Of a DNA stretch of 64,000 nt, positions 61,801-64,000 are shown piece by piece; within the stretch, counting starts at the first letter, position 1; each line of letters begins with the position of its first letter. Under the pieces are notes generated by a model. It did not search any database and was not told where the DNA came from. It saw only the letters and a program-made list of their open reading frames with translations. The stretch is from Tanytarsus gracilentus. Taxonomy: Eukaryota > Arthropoda > Insecta > Diptera > Chironomidae. The DNA is taken from positions 521,001-585,000 of the forward strand of contig JAXRKN010000041.1 of NCBI GenBank assembly GCA_038502055.1, given 5' to 3'. The position numbers were made by a program, and so were the translations under genes.

Positions 61801-63293
61801 AGCAAATTACGCGTTTAATAGCGTTTTTTATTCTTTTCACACTAATCACTCGCTGGTTAAAAAAATTCTTTTATAACAACAGACATTTTGGAATCGCGAG
61901 CATTATCTTATCTAAAAAATTGTATTTTTTTGTGTGTGGGTCGCCGACAGCAATTTCAATATCATTTCTGGAATAGTCAATATATGATTCATTTACAGTT
62001 CATTAAAAAATCACGTGAGAGCGTAAATTTAAAAAAAATATGGCTCTGGTAAAGTCTCAAATTCCTGAGGGATATGCGACAATTCGTCGGAGTAAAAGTC
62101 GAGCTTCTAAAAAGTATACAAAAAATGAGACTCAACATTTTGAAATGATCGACATGAGTGCGATAAAACCGAGAGTGGAAAATCTTTATGATAATCGAAA
62201 GAATAATATTTATGATTCAGTTGAAGTGGATGAAGGCGTAATAAATGACATTGAGACAGATGGTGATGTTTTCTTGGCAAAGAATGGCGATGAGAAGAAC
62301 TGTCAAATGGATTATTTTGGTGATAATAAGCGACGAACGTTTCAAACATTTAAAACGTTTAAGCCCAGAGAGAATGGCGTCAATCATCATTCGCCGACGA
62401 CAATATTAGAAACAAATTCTTTGTCGACGCGAGACTTGAAGCAGTCAAGTGAGTATTTGCCACATGACTTACTCATGACTCCGCTTAAGTCACCCCAATA
62501 CATTAATCAACTCAATGCAATGCGGAATATTAATATAAAATCAAATGGCGTCGGCATCGATGCAGCTGCGAACAGGCAATACCAACAATTTCCGTTTTAT
62601 GCTCGACCAGATAGTCCCTCAAAATATGGACGATCGTTTCATAACAACAACAATAATAACCGTTCGACTTCACCGTCAGCTGATAGCATCGATAATTGCT
62701 CATCAAACTCATCATCGACCTATTCACCTGCATATCGGCGGAATGAAAATGGTGAACTTGCAGCATTATTGACGAGCGAAGATAATTTAATGCTAATCGA
62801 TAATAGTTACCGTCGAGCGCCACCAACAAAAATTTCTAATTTAAATTATCGAAAATCATTTAGCCATGTTCACAATTGCACCAATTACATGAATGGTGAA
62901 AACAATAATGGCAGCAATTATATTAACAGAAAACATAATGAGATTCTAATGGCCAATAGTCAAGAGTGCATAAGTAGCGATGGTAGTAGCTTCGAGAAGC
63001 CATCAATTAGTACCTTAACAATGACAACAAAGCCACTTGGTGTGCCTTCTGCTTCCACCTCGAATTTGTATACACGACGACGTTTTGCTACTCTCGCGCA
63101 TCCCAAAGAAAAACTTCGTGTCTCAGCTGCAAACACAAAGTCCACATCTTCGTTGAATGAGAGTCACGTTTGTTGGGATCCCGTACTTGACAGTAAAATT
63201 GGCTCACAAACAACGCTCAGAACAAAACCAGCGATTCCGTGGTGGGAGATTGCATGCAAAAAAGAATATCGCCAAAGTTGCCCTCCAATGCAG
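7716..63293 (+). CDS. sick: Neuron navigator family protein (sickie/unc-53/NAV), partial, multi-exon gene
   Basis: Navigator proteins are large cytoskeleton-linked proteins that guide axon and cell outgrowth. Drosophila sickie has been linked to axon growth and to immune signalling. The main isoform in the window joins 17674-19839, 32914-33084, 38699-38952, 49694-49891, 49950-51458, 54433-54496, 54554-54758, 54813-54948, 55087-55329, 55858-56084 and 56147-56304, giving 1,777 codons with all phases consistent. In order it encodes a disordered leader, a CH domain (IYTQWANYYLERAKAKRR ... DGLLLAEVIEA ... LKAVLSLFFSLSRYKQ), then QLPVPQKMGNG and MLDKLKLFNKDKD. A Q/S/N-rich linker follows with GYCSDGDALR and NGYLSEG motifs, then SYSLTG...AAQLSQSV, YPSMLSR and the start of a coiled coil. 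The C-terminal AAA+ region expected for the family is not in the window. Three other first exons (7716, 47711, 62040) imply alternative promoters. Two unrelated genes lie antisense in its introns. The family call is firm; sickie orthology is inferred from arthropod context. Confidence 0.92.
7758..10002. other. Navigator intron, nothing further recognised
   Basis: Non-coding AT-rich sequence after the donor at 7758. Reading frames at 7716-8006 and 8079-8339 run into intron or lack any structure. The segment ends at the 3' end of the nested secreted-protein gene. Confidence 0.5.
10003..10008 (-). terminator. Polyadenylation signal AATAAA of the nested secreted-protein gene
   Basis: AATAAA on the minus strand (TTTATT on plus) lies about 62 nt downstream of the stop codon of the secreted-protein gene. 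A second one lies slightly further on, near 9986. The position fits a canonical 3' end. Confidence 0.55.
10070..12175 (-). CDS. Secreted uncharacterised arthropod protein (DUF4803-like), six exons, nested antisense
   Basis: Exons on the minus strand are 12175-12164, 12105-11187, 11131-10965, 10914-10808, 10755-10529 and 10473-10070. All introns are short (50-60 nt in most cases) GT-AG and every phase agrees, giving 611 codons plus TAA. The protein starts MMLKVIPTALFLMAIKGIFATS, a clear signal peptide split by the first intron after codon 4. The N-terminal half (to about residue 300) is alpha-helical-looking and includes the potential glycosylation sites NNKT and NCT. The C-terminal half is beta-like with conserved-looking segments CYGRIRNCTF, GFAYGFVWYGRGSLFDSR, RIEAPKDFVITGIKFAK and FLQIQVGKLLP. 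From memory, the 'VxTGxxF' and 'FLxxQxxxLLP' patterns resemble the arthropod family DUF4803, of unknown function. That family assignment is tentative, while the gene model is well supported. It lies inside a navigator intron between first exons A and B. Confidence 0.83.
12176..17673. other. Navigator intron / upstream region of first exon B
   Basis: About 5.5 kb of AT-rich DNA without a recognisable gene. Its left edge must contain the promoter of the nested secreted-protein gene, and its right edge the 5' untranslated region of navigator exon B. The scattered frames of 60-110 codons have no family resemblance. Confidence 0.5.
17674..19839 (+). CDS. sick: Navigator alternative first coding exon B (722 codons, disordered leader)
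   Basis: A single exon opens MRAASSGVNSVAKV with an in-frame TGA five codons upstream and ends ...IQQLIE|GTGAGT in phase 0, matching the CH-domain exon. The leader is polar and low in hydrophobics. It contains a proline-rich stretch near residue 272 (PPPYRPPPTPPTT), a candidate SH3 ligand, and an acidic middle. Around residues 475-503 it has a serine/threonine-rich tract, and near residue 678 a DRDSGFLSPVTPPD segment with potential proline-directed phosphorylation sites. No folded domain is evident. The antisense 245-codon frame at 17604-18341 is a shadow of this exon. Whether the leader is conserved outside close relatives cannot be judged from sequence alone. Confidence 0.85.
19840..21397. 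other. Navigator intron, nothing further recognised
   Basis: AT-rich sequence between the donor of exon B and the 3' end of the nested inositol oxygenase gene. It contains no convincing coding, RNA or repeat feature. Confidence 0.5.
21398..21403 (-). terminator. Polyadenylation signal AATAAA of the inositol oxygenase gene
   Basis: AATAAA on the minus strand lies about 34 nt past the TGA stop of the inositol oxygenase gene, a normal spacing for an insect 3' end. Confidence 0.6.
21437..22758 (-). CDS. Inositol oxygenase (myo-inositol oxygenase), six exons, nested antisense
   Basis: This enzyme cleaves myo-inositol with O2 to D-glucuronate (EC 1.13.99.1), the first step of inositol catabolism, and acts in the cytosol. 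Minus-strand exons are 22758-22747, 22687-22653, 22599-22463, 22241-22017, 21944-21593 and 21545-21437. All have GT-AG introns and agreeing phases, giving 289 residues against 285 in human. The family's six di-iron ligands are present with a constant +4 offset from human numbering: His102 (VVHSFQTAE), His127 and Asp128 (LIHDLGK), His198 (SWGHDEYMY), His224 (RFHSFYPWH) and Asp257 (NRYDLYTK). The family C-terminus is intact as IDKYIPGVLEW-stop. There is no signal peptide. The gene lies antisense in the large navigator intron between exon B and the CH exon. Nothing suggests a functional link to its host. The call is very secure. Confidence 0.97.
22759..25380. other. Navigator intron, nothing further recognised
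   Basis: The left edge should hold the promoter and 5' untranslated region of the inositol oxygenase gene. The remainder is AT-rich with isolated frames of up to 112 codons (24273-24611, 24656-24949, 25015-25311). Their composition is that of translated AT-rich DNA, and I find no protein family signature in them. Confidence 0.5.
25381..25430. repeat. Short pyrimidine repeat (TTACTTTC)n
   Basis: Six or so imperfect TTACTTTC/TTACTTTT units directly precede the decayed repeat block at 25565. It is a simple-sequence tract with no other apparent role. Confidence 0.7.
25565..26166 (-). repeat. Decayed block of the 129-bp element units
   Basis: About five degenerate, shortened units (spacing roughly 110-120 bp) carry the landmarks 'atcgttgaactcgt', 'aggaatcgattggcattga', 'atttttgaggagtgtccatcatgg' and 'gtgccactaatgtccattttta'. 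They are oriented like element copy 1. Neither terminal hairpin end nor the TCCG tract is present, and many deletions destroy the reading frame. This is an older, internal-only remnant of the same family. Confidence 0.8.
26167..27388. other. Navigator intron with small GA and CT microsatellites
   Basis: A (GA)n tract at about 26301-26321 and a (CT)n tract at 26611-26631 lie some 300 bp apart and are complementary to each other. Otherwise the stretch is AT-rich with no gene recognised. Confidence 0.6.
27389..28340. repeat. Poly(T) run and extreme AT low-complexity tract
   Basis: An uninterrupted run of 45 T spans 27396-27440, followed by further T-rich runs near 27560 and 27605. From about 27900 to 28230 there is a loosely repeated motif built on 'aaattgatataaatttatgtaaaaattt'. 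Almost no G or C occurs for several hundred bases. Such a run is also a typical site of sequencing or assembly error, so its exact length should not be trusted. Confidence 0.85.
28341..30817. other. Navigator intron, nothing further recognised
   Basis: AT-rich non-coding sequence. A slightly more GC-rich patch, 'ccgtcgtcgtcggcggcat', lies at about 30321-30341 and leads toward the candidate promoter at 30818. No reading frame of interest is seen. Confidence 0.5.
30816..30850 (+). promoter_or_regulatory. Candidate TATA-less core promoter (initiator plus DPE)
   Basis: TCAGTC (A at 30818) fits the arthropod initiator consensus TCAKTY. At the expected +28 to +33 position, CGACAT at 30845-30850 matches five of six positions of the downstream promoter element RGWYVT. 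A donor-like GCGCAG|GTTAAT follows at 30886, so a non-coding exon 30818-30886 is possible. It contains no ATG. A short match of this kind can arise by chance, and no transcript evidence is available. Confidence 0.25.
30887..32913. other. Navigator intron upstream of the CH exon
   Basis: AT-rich non-coding sequence ending in the pyrimidine tract and CAG acceptor of the CH exon (tttttcctttcctcctcttccag). The 158-codon minus-strand frame at 32267-32743 is rich in F, L, I and H, as expected of translated AT-rich intron, and I do not call it a gene. Confidence 0.5.
32914..33084 (+). CDS. sick: Navigator exon: first half of the CH domain
   Basis: The exon is bounded by a strong polypyrimidine-CAG acceptor and ATG|GTGAGT donor, phase 0 at both ends. 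It encodes IYTQWANYYLERAKAKRR...DGLLLAEVIEA..., the first helices of a single calponin-homology domain of the navigator type. The conserved tryptophan and the DGLLL core are present. Being symmetric, the exon could be skipped without a frameshift, although that would destroy the CH fold. Confidence 0.95.
33085..38698. other. Navigator intron within the CH domain
   Basis: About 5.6 kb of AT-rich sequence splits the CH domain coding region. It includes a (TC)n tract at 37802-37840. Reading frames such as 34789-35010 and 37413-37622 have no support. Confidence 0.6.
37802..37840. repeat. (TC)n microsatellite
   Basis: About 19 uninterrupted TC dinucleotides in the intron that divides the CH domain. 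Confidence 0.95.
38699..38952 (+). CDS. sick: Navigator exon: second half of the CH domain
   Basis: After the TTTACAG acceptor the exon reads LDNVEACLNILRQNDIGGLE and then SDICAGRLKAVLSLFFSLSRYKQ, which closes the CH domain with the family-typical SLSRYKQ. It then runs into a threonine/glutamine-rich tail. It ends ...MRE-AG|GTAAGT in phase 2, so the next exon must supply one base. The exon at 49694 supplies A to give arginine. Confidence 0.95.
38953..45121. other. Navigator intron, nothing further recognised
   Basis: AT-rich non-coding DNA. The frames at 39743-40054, 43614-43811 and 44478-44669 are short, unrelated to known families and without start or splice context. The segment ends at element copy 3. 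Confidence 0.5.
45207..45875 (+). CDS. Element-encoded repetitive protein frame (43-residue tandem repeat)
   Basis: A 222-codon frame begins MSLSQSGHFGCPWQSC and ends ...EFNDTHEAI-stop. It consists of about five tandem units. The 129-bp period is exact at the 'ggacat' landmarks 45345, 45474, 45603 and 45732; the first unit is 120 bp and lacks three codons. Each unit reads GHFGCPWHYWP, then a short variable part, then QKSSMSIDSWSN, EFNDTHEAIVLKN. The cysteine, both tryptophans and the acidic HEA are kept across most units. The same start and same HEAI-stop occur in copy 1 (start) and copy 2 (end). I recognise no protein family. The frame may be translated or may simply be a satellite whose period is a multiple of three. 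Confidence 0.35.
   Translation: MSLSQSGHFGCPWQSCSNIPQKSSMSLDSWSNYEFKDTHEVIVLKNGHFGCPWHYWPALISIYQKSSMSIDSWSNHEFNDTHEAIVLKNGHYGCPWHYWPSMMDIHQKSLMPFDSWSNYEFNDTHEAIVLKNGHFGCPWHCWPAMMDIPQKSSTSIDSWSNHEFNDTHEAIVLKNGHFGCLWHDHRSRLEKSCMSIDSWSSYESMPIDFWSNYEFNDTHEAI
46038..46088. repeat. (GGAC)n microsatellite inside element copy 3
   Basis: About 12 GACG units with one GACA variant, at the same relative position as the complementary tract in copy 1. Confidence 0.9.
46136..47710. other. Intron DNA upstream of first exon C
   Basis: AT-rich DNA in which the promoter and 5' untranslated region of the exon at 47711 must lie if that exon is used. A slightly GC-richer patch (gacgccgcgctgtg) occurs near 47478. 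No reading frame of interest is seen. Confidence 0.5.
47711..47796 (+). CDS. sick: Navigator alternative first coding exon C (myristoylation-type leader)
   Basis: ATG in a strong context (ACAATGG) opens MGNAHSSSSSSKRGGRKSQS and the exon ends ...GIR-AG|GTAAAA in phase 2, precisely what the acceptor at 49694 needs. A TAA lies in frame two codons before the ATG. Splicing in from exon 38952 would hit this stop, so it cannot be an internal cassette. Gly2, Ser6 and downstream basic residues fit the N-myristoyltransferase consensus MGxxxS plus a polybasic stretch. The resulting isoform would lack the CH domain and carry a candidate membrane anchor in its place. Expression is not proven by sequence alone. 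Confidence 0.65.
47797..49693. other. Navigator intron, nothing further recognised
   Basis: AT-rich non-coding sequence between exon C and the shared exon at 49694. The overlapping minus-strand frames near 48726-48960 are not supported. Confidence 0.5.
49694..49891 (+). CDS. sick: Navigator exon: start of the linker shared by CH and non-CH isoforms
   Basis: It follows a CTTTTTTAG acceptor and ends AG|GTACAA, phase 2 at both ends. It encodes (R)QLPVPQKMGNGITPSTIAVV, then RRSTDKIPRIPVPSGQ and a serine/proline-rich part. It is the common acceptor for the CH exon at 38952 and first exon C at 47796. The following intron is only 58 nt. Confidence 0.9.
49950..51458 (+). CDS. sick: Navigator exon: long Q/S/N-rich linker
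   Basis: The 503-codon exon, phase 2 at both ends, begins (R)YQSNSKLSPGPYN. It carries the family segment MLDKLKLFNKDKDRSKSS, several polyglutamine tracts (QQQQQ, about 50401-50505) encoded by mixed CAA and CAG, and a serine-rich region. Close to its end it has the paired motifs GYCSDGDALR and ENGYLSEG, which resemble the repeated 'GYMSDGD / GYMSEG' motifs of vertebrate navigators. The linker is predicted to be disordered and to contain cytoskeletal or SH3-partner binding sites (family knowledge). The donor is AG|GTAAGA. Confidence 0.92.
51459..54432. other. Navigator intron, nothing further recognised
   Basis: About 3 kb of AT-rich non-coding sequence. The short frames at 51837-52028 and 52813-53138 have no support. 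Confidence 0.55.
54433..54496 (+). CDS. sick: Navigator small exon (acidic, 64 nt)
   Basis: It follows GATGCAG and ends CAAAGG|GTAAAG, entering in phase 2 and leaving in phase 0. It encodes TNENDGSLEIDLISGGNWSQR. It is too short for ordinary frame searches but fits exactly between 51458 and 54554, the next phase-0 acceptor. Confidence 0.75.
54554..54758 (+). CDS. sick: Navigator exon: basic KGVPQTFGYIKK segment
   Basis: It begins directly after TTATTTAG in phase 0 with MGENLKDKSAKMKSKAKG and the family-like VPQTFGYIKK. It ends CAACAAA|GTAAAA in phase 1. The methionine at its start is internal to the protein. Reading can also continue through the following 54-nt intron without a stop. Confidence 0.85.
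54813..54948 (+). CDS. sick: Navigator exon: SYSLTG...AAQLSQSV segment
   Basis: It follows the tract CCAATTTTTTCTTCAG and encodes SMQLKSYSLTG and AAQLSQSVKDR, a block conserved-looking for the family. It ends CATGCTAG|GTTAGA in phase 2. The upstream 54-nt intron (54759-54812) keeps the frame if retained. Confidence 0.88.
55087..55329 (+). CDS. sick: Navigator exon: SDTYSDIKEYSSYSMWLRHS segment
   Basis: The exon is phase 2 at both ends, from a TTTTCATAG acceptor to an AG|GTACTT donor. It encodes a serine-rich segment with SMWLRHSNTLSRLSDGGESL and ends NRSNSI(R). It can join directly to the exon at 55858 or through the two candidate microexons that follow. Confidence 0.88.
55414..55443 (+). 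CDS. sick: Candidate navigator microexon 1 (30 nt)
   Basis: Between a GTAATAG acceptor and a CCAAG|GTATAA donor, it would insert YLQGIRTYPR in phase 2-2 without a frameshift. The acceptor has only a modest pyrimidine tract. Length, phase and position make an optional cassette plausible; no transcript data are available. Confidence 0.35.
55689..55709 (+). CDS. sick: Candidate navigator microexon 2 (21 nt)
   Basis: It follows a pyrimidine-rich tract and TGCTTGTAG and ends GCAAG|GTATGA. Phase 2-2, it adds FFKHLAR. Like microexon 1 it is a symmetric cassette lying between the exons at 55329 and 55858. A second independent candidate in the same gap makes regulated splicing here more likely. Confidence 0.35.
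55858..56084 (+). CDS. sick: Navigator exon: STKSEKTYPSMLSR segment
   Basis: It starts after TTTTTCACACAG in phase 2, encodes STKSEKTYPSMLSRM, then YYCLPVNGG, WSSQPTSPTPRNLTG and SPTHSNSPHRFVYH. It ends GATGAGG|GTAAAA in phase 1. The (S/T)P-rich composition suggests a phosphorylation target region (inference). Confidence 0.9.
56147..56304 (+). CDS. sick: Navigator exon: HGSQISL segment and start of the coiled coil
   Basis: It follows TTATTATCAG, completes an alanine codon, and encodes HGSQISLMSGGSSMYGS followed by the heptad-like EEQRQVNEVRRLKRELTEAR and EQVMSLSSQLSTN. This matches the start of the navigator coiled coil. It ends AAC|GTGAGT in phase 0. The next shared exon lies beyond the window. 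Confidence 0.92.
56305..62039. other. Navigator intron, nothing further recognised
   Basis: About 5.7 kb of AT-rich sequence in which I find no exon continuing the coiled coil. Its right end should hold the promoter and 5' untranslated region of first exon D. Frames such as 57478-57684 and 57710-58006 are unsupported. Confidence 0.5.
62040..63293 (+). CDS. Alternative first coding exon D (418 codons), probably of the navigator gene
   Basis: ATG (AAAATATGG) opens MALVKSQIPEGYATIRRSKS and the frame ends CCAATGCAG|GTTAAT in phase 0, the same phase as the donor at 56304. It could therefore splice to the same downstream exon. An in-frame TGA lies seven codons upstream of the ATG. The protein is polar, with an asparagine run, tyrosine-containing acidic motifs (NLYDNRKNNIYDSVEVDE) and (S/T)P sites. 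It ends in a hydrophobic/aromatic segment, PAIPWWEIACKKEYRQSCPPM, that looks like a conserved short motif. I do not recognise a domain. It could instead begin a different gene lying to the right; only the phase match and strand tie it to navigator. Confidence 0.6.
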
Positions 63294-64000
63294 GTTAATA
63301 TATTTATTTTTTTTTGTTTTCTCAAAATTCACAACCAGTTTACTTACTGTCATTCACTTAACATTTTCAAGAATGTCATTCAGTCAAAAAATATATCATC
63401 AAAACATTTTTAATATTTTTTTTCAAAATTTTGTTAGAAAAAATGTAAGTCTGAAAGAAGAAGGTTAAAACACTCGAAGTTGATGTTGCTTCTTGAAGTT
63501 TTCAAAAACGATGATGTTCCAAAAAAATTACTAAACCGATAAACAAATACACAAAGAACAAATAAAAGACTCTTGATGTCTAGTCATTGAGTTTTTAATC
63601 CACCAAAGTAATACGTTTGAGAGATATCTATCACCTTTCGACGTAGGAAAAAAATAGTGTAAAGCATAAAAGAACGTATACAAATACACCAAAAAAATTG
63701 TTGTTTGGATGCTAAACACATGTTATCAATATTTCTTCTTCTTTTTTCATTCCCTTCATGTGCGCACGATATATATTCACACACATGTTTGTCGTTATAG
63801 CCCTTTCTTCTTCTCACTCTCCATGATTCAAAAGTAAAAATTTTGTGCTTGAAGACATTTGATTTCATGCACAGCACATATTTAAAGGCAGTAGTTGAAG
63901 AAACAAAGTCACGGGTCAAATCGATGTTTGTTAAGAAGTTGCAATGAACCCTTAAAAATACGAGCTGGTAACAAATGTTGTTATTCAGAAAAAGATTTTT
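63294..64000. other. Intron DNA after exon D, nothing further recognised
   Basis: AT-rich sequence following the donor at 63294. Frames on both strands here are short and without family resemblance. The gene continues to the right of the window. Confidence 0.5.

Noticed and set aside
62530..62829. 99-codon minus-strand frame
   Set aside because: Antisense shadow of first exon D.

Overview
The window looks like insect nuclear DNA, most likely from a dipteran (inference). It is very AT-rich, its genes are split by GT-AG introns ranging from 54 nt to over 10 kb, and every recognisable protein is animal-type. I see no prokaryotic features, no tRNA or rRNA genes and no CRISPR array. All exon joins below were worked out by hand from splice signals and reading phase, without transcript data.

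The main feature is a plus-strand neuron navigator gene (Drosophila sickie, C. elegans unc-53, vertebrate NAV1-3). It occupies roughly 7.7-63.3 kb and continues past the right edge. The window holds the calponin-homology (CH) domain, the long low-complexity linker and the start of the coiled coil. The AAA+ ATPase end expected for the family is not in the window. Four separate first coding exons can be read (7716, 17674, 47711 and 62040). Each has an in-frame stop upstream of its ATG and ends in the phase required by its candidate acceptor. Two lead into the CH domain, one replaces it with a short N-myristoylation-type leader, and one would start 3' of all linker exons seen here.

Two complete genes lie antisense inside introns of this gene. 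One (10070-12175) encodes a secreted protein of about 611 aa resembling an uncharacterised arthropod family. The other (21437-22758) is a full myo-inositol oxygenase with all six di-iron ligands present. A third, poorly understood minus-strand gene (904-2951) lies at the left edge and starts with a MGGC acylation-type motif.

Repeats: a satellite-like array with a period of about 310 bp (1-710, with a further piece at 4730-4932). Three copies of a short interspersed element (3756-4637 minus, 4933-5710 plus, 45122-46135 plus) carry hairpin-like ends, a TCCG-type microsatellite and 129-bp tandem units that read as a 43-residue protein repeat. A decayed fourth block of the units lies at 25565-26166. 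The first two copies sit head to head. A poly(T) and AT-rich tract fills 27389-28340. The rest is intron or intergenic DNA without recognisable genes.
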